In this document: positions 56,014-64,000 of the stretch, in pieces
How the letters are laid out: each line of letters starts with the position of its first letter
Numbering within the stretch: the stretch's first letter is position 1
DNA from: Plazaster borealis
Lineage: Eukaryota > Echinodermata > Asteroidea > Forcipulatida > Labidiasteridae
Assembly: GCA_021014325.1 (NCBI GenBank)
Contig: CM037457.1
Coordinates: 5,562,721 to 5,626,720, forward strand
Length of the DNA: 64,000 nt
Direction: 5' to 3'
The notes under the pieces: generated by a model
The model's database searches: none
What the model saw: only the letters and a program-made list of their open reading frames with translations
Told to the model about the DNA's origin: nothing
Translations under genes and position numbers: made by a program

Positions 56014-59000
56014 TGAAGAAAAAGAAGAAAAAAAACGAACAAAAATAAGAGGTGTTCCGGGCTGTTGGCCCGAACACCTAAAAATTCTTGCATTTTGACA
56101 TGCATGTACTAAGTGTCCTACAAGCGCCATACAAGCGCTCAAAAGTTTTTAACAAGCGTGCACGCAAAGTAGTCATTTTTGGGAGCCAATCAGCGTTGTT
56201 TTTTTAAGTACATCCCTACCAGGGGTTAGTGACGAGAGGTATCGATAAGGCGCACTGCCCATGGTAGCGAGGCTGGGTTTTCTTGAAAAAATGAAAACCA
56301 AATGATGTCATGCGGTCTCCCAAGCCCTACTCTACAAAATAACAACTTCCAGTACTATCAAACCGTATCCCATCACAGTAAACACATTTACTTACTGCAG
56401 TCAAAGCTGCCTTGAAGGTGTTTTACAAAGTACCGGTTATTTTTTTAAATTAGATTATCAAGCATGCATGTCAAATCCAAAAGCTTCAATACCAAGCACA
56501 GTGTTCTCTTCTTGTTATGGTAAGGTCTTAGGCTTCCCATCCCATACCTACTCAGCTTAAGACCTACAAGCAAATTCCCTTCCGGTCATTAAATACTTAT
56601 TAAAACACAGCATACAAATACTTATTATATACAGAGAAATTTATTAACTTCAGATCACCCTGCCAATGCCATCTATTTCAGAAATCCCTTGTTCAATGGT
56701 GTGAGATAATCTGACACTAGAGGGCAGATTAATTAGTTGCCAAAGCCTCCCGCTGGTGGACTAAGTTAATCCCAAATACAGTAAGCACTATTACCACATA
56801 TCAGGGCCCAATTTCATACAGCTGCTTAAGCAGAAAATCCTGCTTTTAAAACTATTTCCTGCTAAGAAAAAATTAACAGGATAGCTGTCACAGATAGTAC
56901 TATGTGACATGGTATTTTGGCTGGCAGCAGCATTCTGGTTATTATAATGTTGTTGTGCTTAGCTACTTTTTTGGGGCCCATGGGTGTAATTATAGAAAAA
57001 TTAAAGCTCCTAAAAAATGGGTTGCAGTTTCATTTTGTTCTGGTGATAAAACCCGCTGAACTTTGAGGTTGTTACAGTGCCTTTTTTTGCCTCAATATGC
57101 TCAGATATTATAGAAACAAATCTAATTAGAACAAGAAACCACATCTAACCATTTTCATTTTAATTTTAGTGTATTTTAACACACCCGATGCCGTAATACT
57201 TCAATTCTACCCGAAAGGTTTAGTTTGATGTAATTAGAGGTAGGGTCATAGATTGCTTTTTGTCAACGTAATGCTGATTTATATAGGCAAAATTATTAAG
57301 ATACAATAAAAGTAATATGTGAAAGTTTCTGCTGAATACAGCGTCTACTTGCTGAGAAAACAGCAATAAACTGCCACTGTATTTTCACAAGAACTTCAAA
57401 TTCATCCACGTTTAGCGAGGTGACAGCGGGTACCAACCCTATCTCTGGCCACAGCATTCGCAAATTGACACCAACCCTCAGAAATCTGAGAGAGGATTCA
57501 TCTCAGATTCAAATGTTTTTGGGTGAAAAATTATCCACACCATATTACTTCCAAGGCAGAGCTGCCAACATTTGCATCTTGCAATCAGGAAGATTTTGTA
57601 CAAAAATCAGGAAGATGTTTAGAATTACATTCAACATGATGGGGGAAAGTTGCCATGATCAGGGAGATTTTCAAATGTGTTACATCAGAACATGGAAAGA
57701 TTGGTTTATTTACAGGGACTTTTCTGCAGAATCAGGAAGAGTTGGCAGATCTGCCAAGGGAATCCGCTCTCGAGATAGTTCATACTATCAACAGCTGCAG
57801 TGCTTCTCACCAAGTAAGTTTTTATGGTCATTCATTTTTGGAGAACTGTATTTACCAATCTATGACCCTACCTATAAAACTTGTTCAAACTCCAGACAGA
57901 TAAGTTGAGCGATTCCAAGCTGAACGCAAAATGAAGCAGTCGAACCCAATCTCATCAACTGATCCAGTTTAAATAAGAACATGAAGAAGACAAGGTCACA
58001 CTAAAGGAAGCAGATTGGCTCAAGTCCCTCAACTGTCTCTGGTATTCCAAAGTATTGGATTGAACTGGACCAACACATGGATTAACTGGATTAACCTGAT
58101 TGAGTCATCCCCAATTTTGCAGGTTTAATCCTTATTTGGGCTAATCCTCAACTGAAAATAATCCTAATTAGGGTCAGGTTTTCCGTACATGTATTTGACC
58201 GCTACTCTATTTCAAACACTAACAACAACCCCAGGGGAACAAAAATTATTCTCTTGCCAATTTTCTTACTGTACCTTCCCCTTCCCATGGTTTTATTTCA
58301 AAAAAATCTTCACTGGACCCACAGGTCTTGGAACTCGGAACTTTTCAAGGAGCAAAAATATTTGGGCGTTAATTTTACATCGGGATAAAGAATATATAAA
58401 TTCTTTATCCCCGATGCAAAATTAACATCTATTAAATCATTGCGGTACCTGCTGCTAAAACATAGGATTCGAACTGCCACTAGACCACCGGGCTAGCTCG
58501 GTGGTCTAGTGGTAAGACACTGCTCTAGCAATGCAAAGGTCGCGGGTTAGAATCCAATCCGAATGATTTGCCTGTGGATTTTTGTTTACAGAACTCAGGA
58601 AAGTACTGAGTATACAGTGCTTAATACACCTCGGTGTAGGGGTTAAAACATTGTTCTAAATATTTGCTTCACTTTTAGCATATGAGGTTTGGAATTTTAA
58701 ACAAAATCAGTGTACATTAGTAAGTTTCTAAAAAGTACATTTGGTGCACGATATGAGGTATGATGTTTCCACCCCCTCCCTCCCATTGTGTCTTCATTAA
58801 GTTCTGGGAATCTCAGAAATTCTTACGAGGATTTTCAAGAGCTACTTCTGTACAAGGGGGGGGGGTTACTTCTGTACAAGGGGGTGCTTCAGTACAAGAG
58901 GAGGGGGTGGGGTACTTCTGTACAAGAGGGGATACTTCCTGTACAAGAGGGGGAGGGTACTTATGTACAAGCTGGGAAGACTGTGTTAGAGTATTGGAAT

Positions 59001-61241
59001 ATTGGGGGGGGCGGGCGGGGTCCTCCCTCTTTCACATTATGACCACTTCACCAAGGTGCTTCTTAGAATGGTCCTCTGATCAAAATGTCTTTCTCTCTTT
59101 AAAAGCAATTTTAGTGTGAATTCAGTATAGTGTGTTTATAAAGCCTTCGCACACTCAAAACGGCACTCTTTCCTTTCCATTTCATTTCATTTCATTTCAT
59201 TTCGTTTCATTTCTTCTGGTTATGAAGCCAAGGACTCTCAGAAAAGCGAACTTAATCACTGTACTAGCCAAGAACCCAATGGAGCGAAGACAAGGAAGGA
59301 AGTTTTAGTTTTAGATGCGGGAGGAAAATCCCAATGAATTATTCCAGGAAAACCCACGCAGTTATTAGGTAGGGACTGAAAACCCAATCCACATACTGCC
59401 CCTGGCATGATTCGAACCGGGGTCCTATAGGTGGAAGGCGGGAAAAGATACCACTATGCCAATCCGACCACCTTGTCGGTTACACTATGATTATGAATGT
59501 CCATGTAATGCTAACATGTGCATCCCCTTTAGAGAGATGATCAAAAAGTGGTCTACACTAAAAAAAGTACAAATAAAATAAGTTTTCTCATGGAAAAATA
59601 GTGTAACTGTTAAAAATAAGTGACTGTCACAAAATGTGTAACTAATTTTGGGTTGACCAAAGACAAATTGACTACAGCGGGACTTGAACCTGCGACCTCT
59701 GGATTAACGTGCCGGTGCTGTACCAACTGAGCCATCTAGCCCTAATGTTGGAGGTCTCCCTATTTAGTCAAAAGCTTTGTTCGGTATGCCAGTTAGTTTC
59801 CCTTGTGGTTTATTACTTGATTAAATGTGTAACTGTTACAAATGTGTAACTGTTTCAAAATGTGTTTCCGTTACATAATGTGTTACCGTTACATAATGTG
59901 CAATTGTTACAAGGTAGGTTACTAAATGTTACAAAATATGTAACTGTTACAAAATGTATAACTACTAAAATATGTGTAATGTTACAAAATGTTGTGTGAC
60001 CATTACAAAATGTGGAACTGGTACAAAACTCATTACCATTACAACAATTTTAACTATATAATTTGTTTTAAAGGTATCGTACACGCTTGGTAATGACTCA
60101 AAACAAATATTAGCATAAAAACTTACTAAGCTAAACAAGCAACGGAGAGCTGTTGATAGTTTAAAACATTGTAGGAAACGACTCCCTCTGAAGTAACGTA
60201 GTTTTTGAGAAAGAGGTAATTTCTCACTAAAATAATAAAAACTTCTTGCAAGAAGTTTTTATTACACACATTTGTACAACAAGGGTGTTTTTTCTTTCAT
60301 CATTTTCTTGCAACTTTGATGAGCAATTGAGCCCAAATTTTCACAGGCTTGTTATTTTAGGCATATGTTGGGATACACCAAGTGAGAACACTGGTCTTTG
60401 ACAATTACCAAACGTGTTCAGTGCCTTTAACCCTTACACCGATGTGTATTAACTTTTAAGTACTGTATACTCTGTACTTTCCCGAGTTCTGTGAAAAACA
60501 AATCCACATTCAAATCACTCGGTTTGGATTCGAACCCATGACCTTTGCATTGCTAGAGCAGATGTCTTACCACTAGACCGCCGAGCTAGCCCGGTGGCTA
60601 GAGGCAGTTCAAATCCTATGTGTTAGCAGCGGGTACTGCAACGATTTAATAGATGTTAACTTTGCATCAAGGTTAAAGAATATTATTTGTTTTCACCCTT
60701 ACATCGATGTGTATTAAGCACTGTATACTCAGTACTTACCCAAGTTCTGTGAAAAAAAAATCAACAGTTAAATCACTCAAATGTGTACTGCAAAAAGTGT
60801 TTTCTAAAAAACATATATTTTACAAAACATGCGTCTGGCACTGACCAATGATTTCCCATGGATTTCAATCAAACTATTTCTGGAAATATAATTTATTTCT
60901 TGTAAAAAAGAGGGTTTAAAGGCACTTTTCCTTAACCAGTGGTGTATACTTACACCTTTCCTTTATGTTAAGGCAAAGAGAATTCATGAATGACAGTGGG
61001 ATTAGGGATGGGCAGTTATTCTTCATGTTGATTTATAATCATAGCCTACCTGATAGAAGTGATTTGTCAATGTCCGTGCAAGCTTCATGATGTTTCCATA
61101 CTTCCGCTGTGTGTCCCTCAGTACCTCAATCTGAGCCTCCAGCTGCAAGTCCACAGTCCGAGAAGCCTTGCCAAGCTTCTCTTGAACCAACTGACGGGTA
61201 CACTTGTAGGTGGAGATACTCCAGCTCTTGAGGCTGTCCAA
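50645..61241 (-). CDS. ARFIP: Arfaptin (ARFIP1/2), 3' four exons encoding the BAR domain; 5' part outside the window
   Basis: Coding exons 61050-61241, 53351-53577, 51599-51773 and 50645-50797 (minus strand) give 747 nt, 248 aa and a stop, all in phase. Human arfaptin-2 is 341 aa, so roughly the first 90-100 residues are missing. The product is the arfaptin-homology BAR domain, a crescent of dimeric coiled coils that binds curved membrane and GTP-bound Arl1, Arf and Rac1. Diagnostic phrases are [76 protein letters not shown] and [19 protein letters not shown]. These match both human paralogues, so I leave the symbol unnumbered. The intron between the first two exons is 7.5 kb. The coding sequence upstream of 61241 was not found by 64000. 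Confidence 0.94.
51130..51495 (+). repeat. Dispersed repeat K copy 3, diverged
   Basis: 'cattgtattcggctcagtgg', 'tctgtgaatcacggtgagtg', 'gtttcattgtggcaacggta' and 'aaacgattactccagaagct' parallel 2930-3200. Confidence 0.6.
51599..51773 (-). CDS. ARFIP: Arfaptin exon (BAR helix 2-3)
   Basis: Encodes [20 protein letters not shown] and [15 protein letters not shown], matching human 'LEYDAYRTDLEEL...LRGDVAIKLKFLEENK'. Acceptor CAACAG|A, donor AAG|GTGAGG. Confidence 0.95.
51966..52012. repeat. (GATCA)n microsatellite
   Basis: About nine ATCAG/GATCA pentamers in arfaptin intron DNA. Confidence 0.95.
52545..52780 (+). pseudogene. LINE 3' end: reverse-transcriptase C-terminal remnant
   Basis: Frame to 52707 encodes [20 protein letters not shown] and [21 protein letters not shown]. 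This is the conserved tail of many CR1/L2/Rex-like non-LTR ORF2 proteins ('RAFSVAAPRLWNSLP...FKSHLKTHLF'). The element ends in an AT-rich 3' tail. The rest of the ORF is missing. Confidence 0.85.
52785..52948 (-). repeat. Dispersed repeat G copy 5 (inverted)
   Basis: 'gtaggtcaaatcttgcagcc', 'cattttggtacaagccgttt' and 'gtctctaaaggg'. It lies directly after the LINE fragment. Confidence 0.75.
53050..53345 (+). mobile_element. SINE-2 copy 2 with pentanucleotide tail
   Basis: Head 'caggttggcatagtggtatc' (box A) and 'ccccggttcaaatcccaccg' (box B), body 'ttttcagtccctacctgact', tail (AATGA)n at 53315-53342 running to within about 10 bp of an arfaptin exon. Confidence 0.85.
53351..53577 (-). CDS. 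ARFIP: Arfaptin exon (BAR helices 1-2)
   Basis: Encodes [38 protein letters not shown] and [15 protein letters not shown]. Acceptor CTCTAG, donor GCGAG|GTAAGA, leaving two bases. Confidence 0.95.
53701..53728. repeat. (AAT)n microsatellite
   Basis: About nine AAT units at the edge of a SINE-1 body. Confidence 0.95.
53730..53905 (-). mobile_element. SINE-1 variant 3' part (minus)
   Basis: 'gactctataataatatagcg', 'catctcagctccctggggga' and 'tgctgccaagtatgtagcgc' are the reverse complement of 16085-16255. The tRNA-like head is missing. Confidence 0.75.
54715..56090 (+). repeat. Degenerate ~130-150 bp tandem block ending in (GAA)n and a hairpin
   Basis: 'ccggtttgaaccggaagt' and variants at 54920, 55051, 55203 and 55352 mark four units with 'gatgatgt..attgtaaaaatccaatgtg'. 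The block ends with 'gtttgggaaaggtgcttttg', a (GAA)n run at 55956-56010, and hairpin 'aggtgttccgggctgttggc' with 'ccgaacacct'. Confidence 0.8.
56713..56726 (+). promoter_or_regulatory. Weak CTCF-like motif
   Basis: GACACTAGAGGGCAG resembles the CTCF core. Sequence match only, in arfaptin intron. Confidence 0.25.
56805..56978. mobile_element. Family E MITE copy 9, right end lost
   Basis: 'gggcccaatttcatacagct' to 'gtgcttagctactttttt', then non-family 'ggggcccatggg'. Confidence 0.78.
57238..57873 (+). mobile_element. TTAA-C MITE copy 3 carrying a nested element
   Basis: Starts AGGTAGGGTCATAGATTG and ends CCAATCTATGACCCTACCT, with mutated flanks TTAG and ATAA. It is about 200 bp longer than copy 1 because of the insert at 57557-57757. 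Confidence 0.82.
57557..57757. mobile_element. Nested MITE R inside TTAA-C copy 3
   Basis: Left 'ggcagagctgccaacatttg' and right 'agttggcagatctgcc' are inverted. Repeats of 'aatcaggaaga' lie inside. Confidence 0.7.
58383..58655 (+). mobile_element. SINE-4 copy 1 with head-to-head tRNA-like motifs
   Basis: 'ctcggtggtctagtggtaag' (box A-like) and 'gcgggttagaatccaatccg' (box B-like) precede the tail 'tacacctcggtgtagggg'. Just upstream, 'ccactagaccaccg' is the inverse of the head. Confidence 0.8.
58845..58980. repeat. 'acttctgtacaagaggg' minisatellite
   Basis: Five or six degenerate units of about 17-30 bp with G-runs of variable length. Confidence 0.9.
59175..59480 (-). mobile_element. SINE-2 copy 3 (minus) with (ATTTC)n tail
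   Basis: The (CATTT)n tail at 59177-59213 is the inverse of the (AATGA)n tail at 53315. Box B 'cggttcgaatcatgcc' and head 'ggattggcatagtggtatct' lie on the minus strand. Confidence 0.88.
59600..60060. repeat. 'tgtaactgttacaaaa' minisatellite around SINE-3 copy 3
   Basis: Degenerate 16-20 bp units occupy 59600-59642 and 59822-60045 on both sides of the SINE, which therefore appears to have inserted into the array. Confidence 0.85.
59645..59800 (-). mobile_element. SINE-3 copy 3 (minus)
   Basis: Minus strand: 'tggctcagttggtacagcac' (box A) and 'ggtcgcaggttcaagtcccg' (box B), followed by 'aatttgtctttggtcaaccc'. Confidence 0.78.
60072..60426 (-). mobile_element. TTAA-B MITE copy 5, complete
   Basis: Starts AGGTATCGTACACGCTTGG and ends CCAAACGTGTTCAGTGCCT, with TTAA at 60068-60071 and 60427-60430. 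Confidence 0.9.
60430..60690 (-). mobile_element. SINE-4 copy 2 (minus)
   Basis: Minus strand: 'gctcggcggtctagtggtaa' and 'gtcatgggttcgaatccaaa', then tail 'cacatcggtgtaaggg'. It abuts the right end of TTAA-B copy 5. Confidence 0.82.
60693..60785 (-). mobile_element. SINE-4 tail fragment (minus)
   Basis: 'acccttacatcgatgtgtat' to 'cccaagttctgtgaaaaaaa' repeats the tail of the neighbouring copy. Confidence 0.75.
61050..61241 (-). CDS. ARFIP: Arfaptin exon (BAR helix 1)
   Basis: Encodes [40 protein letters not shown] and [11 protein letters not shown]. Acceptor CAACAG, donor CAG|GTAGGC, both phase 0. Confidence 0.94.
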
Positions 61242-61326
61242 CTGTTGAAAACAGAGAAACGGCATCAAATTATTTCAGTTTGACAATTATGTTAAATTTT
61301 GAACTTCACAGGTGAATGATTATAAA

Positions 61327-61408
61327 GTGGTATTTGCGAGTCCTGCACTAATTGTAAAGCGGTATTTGCAATTTCTGCACTAAATTGTACAGTGGTATTT
61401 GCGAGTCC
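61327..61408. repeat. 32-33 bp tandem, 2.5 copies
   Basis: 'gtggtatttgcgagtcctgc' recurs at 61327, 61359 and 61392. It leads directly into the 42-bp array. Confidence 0.85.
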
Positions 61409-62110
61409 AATCAGGACACCGATTTCATCCAGTGATGAGAGGCCTCAACCAATCAGGACACCGATTTCATCCAGTGATGAGAGGCCTCAACCAATCAGGA
61501 CACCGATTTCATCCAGTGATGAGAGGCCTCAACCAATCAGGACACCGATTTCATCCAGTGATGAGAGGCCTCAACCAATCAGGACACCGATTTCATCCAG
61601 TGATGAGAGGCCTCAACCAATCAGGACACCGATTTCATCCATTGATGAGAGGCCTCAACCAATCAGGGCACCGATTTCATCCAGTGATGAGAGGCCTCAA
61701 CCAATCAGGACACCGATTTCATCCAGTGATGAGAGGCCTCAACCAATCAGGTCATGATTTCATCCAGTGATGAGAGGCCTCAACCAATCAGGACACCGAT
61801 TTCATCCAGTGATGAGAGGCCTCAACCAATCAGGACACCGATTTCATCCAGTGATGAGAGGCCTCAACCAATCAGGACACCGATTTCATCCATTGATGAG
61901 AGGCCTCAACCAATCAGGACACCGATTTCATCCAGTGATGAGAGGCCTCAACCAATCAGGACAGTGATTTCATCTAGTGATGAGAGGCCTCAACCAATCA
62001 GGACACCGATTTCATCCAGTGATGAGAGGCCTCAACCAATCAGGTCATGATTTCATCCGGAGATGAGAGGCCTCAACCAATTAGGAGACGGATTTCATCC
62101 CGTATTGAGA
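61409..62110. repeat. 42-bp tandem array, about 16 copies
   Basis: The unit 'aatcaggacaccgatttcat' plus 'ccagtgatgagaggcctcaacc' is repeated with few changes. The period is divisible by three, so long repetitive ORFs appear on the plus strand; they are not genes. Each junction forms AACCAATCAGG, an NF-Y-like CCAAT box. Confidence 0.96.
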
Positions 62111-62290
62111 GGTTATTTAAATCTCTCTCTATTATTTATTATTATTATTATTTAAGTAATTGGTAAAAGGTACCACAACCTTCATGTAACAGAAAACACT
62201 GTTCGCCAGCAAAAATTTACTGACAAAAAGCAGACCCTTGCTTGGTGTCAGCACAAAACACCGCCATTCAATGGTGGTTAAATGCTCAGG

Positions 62291-62430
62291 GGTCGATTTT
62301 CACAAAACTCTTCCTAACTTAGGACTAGTCCTAGGCAATGCTAAGAGATAGGACTAGTCTTAAGTTAAGACCAGTTACTGGTCCTAACTTCAGATAAGAC
62401 TAGTCTTGTCTCTTTGTGAAATCGGCCCCA
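62291..62430. mobile_element. Foldback palindrome F copy 4
   Basis: 'ggtcgattttcacaaaactc' and 'ctaacttaggactagtccta', then 'tttgtgaaatcggcccc'. Same family as 9211-9373, less symmetric. Confidence 0.8.
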
Positions 62431-62439
62431 GGCCTGTTA

Positions 62440-63120
62440 TGCACTTTTGAAACTCAATAACTGCATGTTTTTAGTCAAGTTTAATCATCATCGGTTACAG
62501 TAGCATACTCCACATTTTGAAGAATAAATGAGTGCAGTACTGCTGCAGTAATGCCATTGTTTTCTGCAGCAAATAAGGATCTTTTTTTGGCAACAGATAA
62601 GGGTACATAATTTCTCTGAATAATTATTACAAGAAGTTTATTTGATGTTATTTTACATTTAACAATGTGCAAATGTCAATGAAAAGATTGATGGCTTGAT
62701 GTAAAACAAGAAATGTAGAAAGTTTAACACCTCCTACTCTCCCATGATTAACATTGGGGGTTCTATTATGCACTACTAAACCTAGTACAAAGCTTCAAAT
62801 CCTATCTGAACTTTGACTGATGAAAACATTGTACAAAGTCTTAAAATTATACTCAAAATTACTGCAAAACGTGGCTTGATTGTTACTCTAGAGGGCCAGG
62901 GCACTTTTCCCAAAGGTAAACAGTCCCGTTGTACAACAGGAAAACTTGACAATTCAGAGGAAAGTTCCAAAGGGAATATACCAGGGGCTAATAAAAAAAA
63001 AAATACAAAAAAAAAAAAACGCTTGGCACAGGAATTCTCCAAGCACAAGAACAAAATGTTATTACAATGAATGTGTTACAAAGAAAAATGCCATGTGCTG
63101 TTTATAGTCTGTAACTAAAA
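62440..63120. other. Stretch without recognised content
   Basis: AT-rich, with an A-run at 62992-63020. A plus-strand 85-codon frame here has no family resemblance or splice context. Confidence 0.45.
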
Positions 63121-63125
63121 ATTAA

Positions 63126-63492
63126 AGGGACACGTTGCCTTGGATCGGGCGAGTTGGTCTATAAAAAGCATTTGTAACCGTTTGTTATAAAATGCATATT
63201 AGAAAGATGTTTTAAAAGTAGAATACAATGATCCACACAAAAATGTCTCGAAATTGCGTGGTTTTACTTTTACATCGTGAACAAACACGGTCGGCCATTT
63301 TGTGGAGTCAACTTCTTGACTCCACAAAATGGCCGACCGTGTTAGTTTGCAAAGTAAAAGGAAAACCACGCAATTTTGAGGCATGTGGATCATTGTATTC
63401 TACTTTTATAACGTCTTTTTAGCCACATGCATTTTATAACAAACGGTTACGAACGCTTTTTTTTTAGACCAACTCGTCTGATCAAAGGCCCT
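63126..63492. mobile_element. TTAA-D foldback MITE
   Basis: Starts AGGGACACGTTGCCTTGG after TTAA (63122-63125) and ends GATCAAAGGCCCT before TTAA (63493-63496). It is palindromic throughout. The centre is a perfect 27-bp inverted repeat (63285-63311 and 63316-63342) around a 4-base loop. Confidence 0.92.
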
Positions 63493-63605
63493 TTAAATTA
63501 CCTCTTTCGCGTTTACGTTTTGCTTATCTTAGCTAACGAAGTTGATATGCAATATTTGTTCTTGTTTCCAACAATGAAAATGTAGAAACCGATACTTCAC
63601 ACAAA

Positions 63606-63900
63606 GGCAAAGGGAGGCTCCATGCCCCAGGGCCTAGTTTCATAGAGCTGCTTAAGCAGAACAAAATTGCTTAAACAGTTTCTGCTTAGCAGAAATGAGC
63701 AGGATACCAGTCACAAATTTGTATGGGTGACATGGTAGTTTGGCTGGTAACCTTAGTCTGGGTAAGCATAATTTTGTTGTTGCTACTTTTTGTGCACAAG
63801 CAGCTCTATGAAATTGGCCCCTGGTCATTGCCTTGGTGCCCCTTAAAATGTTCCAGTACAAACTCAAATTTCCCTCATATAGGTTCCCTTTACTTAGGAA
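63606..63900 (+). repeat. Dispersed repeat N copy 3, split by a family E element
   Basis: 'gaggctccatgcccc' at 63614 continues at about 63829 'ctggtcattgccttggtgcc'. The uninterrupted form is at 34560-34600. Confidence 0.88.
63631..63828. mobile_element. Family E MITE copy 10, nested
   Basis: From 'agggcctagtttcatagagc' to 'agctctatgaaattggcccc', inserted in repeat N. The CCCC at both edges may be the target duplication or shared bases. Confidence 0.88.
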
Positions 63901-64000
63901 AACTTAAAGAACTTAGAGAATGAAGTATCAGCCCTGAAAATGATTGTGTTAATGAAAGTGGACTAACTCCTATAGATCAAGGCTCGAATTTTACACTAGA

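Noticed and set aside
55905..56142. Minus-strand ORFs with runs of Ser, Leu or Phe
   Set aside because: Translation of the (GAA)n microsatellite.
57420..57908. 162-codon ORF
   Set aside because: It runs through TTAA-C and its nested insert; it is repeat-derived.
61392..62050. Long plus-strand ORFs with a repeated RTPISSSDERPQP-type peptide
   Set aside because: They arise because the 42-bp tandem unit is divisible by three; two overlapping frames are open equally, with no start context or splice evidence.

Overview
The window is eukaryotic nuclear DNA: AT-rich, with short GT-AG-bounded exons, long repeat-filled introns, tRNA-derived SINE heads, LINE tails and many short inverted-repeat elements. 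The four recognisable genes are animal genes. The repeat style, above all the many palindromes of the 'gggcccaatttcatagagctgcttaagc' type, together with the divergence of the proteins from vertebrates, suggests a marine invertebrate deuterostome, most likely an echinoderm and perhaps a sea star. That placement is inference from memory and was not tested by a search.

Layout. (1) 542-9842, minus strand: a complete 9-exon NAXD gene (ATP/ADP-dependent NAD(P)H-hydrate dehydratase, 348 aa). (2) 9843-15060: intergenic, holding MITEs, SINEs and a 5'-truncated LINE. (3) 15061-37695, minus strand: a complete 12-exon TERF2IP/RAP1 gene (shelterin subunit, 566 aa; BRCT, Myb, long charged linker, C-terminal RCT). 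Its introns hold an 87-bp minisatellite and a 2.4-kb 19-bp satellite with higher-order structure. (4) 37696-38539: divergent, probably bidirectional promoter. (5) 38540-38812, plus strand: TIMM8, a small Tim of the mitochondrial intermembrane space. (6) 38813-50644: 12 kb between the 3' ends of TIMM8 and arfaptin, almost entirely mobile-element debris. (7) 50645-61241, minus strand: the last four coding exons (BAR domain) of an arfaptin gene (ARFIP1/2), whose 5' end lies beyond the window. (8) 61242-64000: arfaptin intron or upstream DNA with a 42-bp tandem array and palindromic elements.

The genes do not form a pathway. NAXD repairs damaged NAD(P)H, TERF2IP acts at telomeres and in transcription, TIMM8 chaperones mitochondrial precursors, and arfaptin is a BAR-domain effector of Arf, Arl1 and Rac at the trans-Golgi. 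Every exon junction given was checked for reading phase, and the phases agree across all exons of each gene.

The most interesting content is repetitive. Several palindromic MITE families are flanked by TTAA and begin AGG; one copy sits inside another repeat with a clean TTAA duplication. The RAP1 intron satellite has a repeated ~706-bp super-unit. A long inverted repeat pair flanks two NAXD exons and could favour a circular RNA. A near-identical 18-bp CTCF-like motif lies upstream of NAXD and in the RAP1/TIMM8 promoter. I found no intact transposase, reverse transcriptase, virus, CRISPR array or bacterial-type system.
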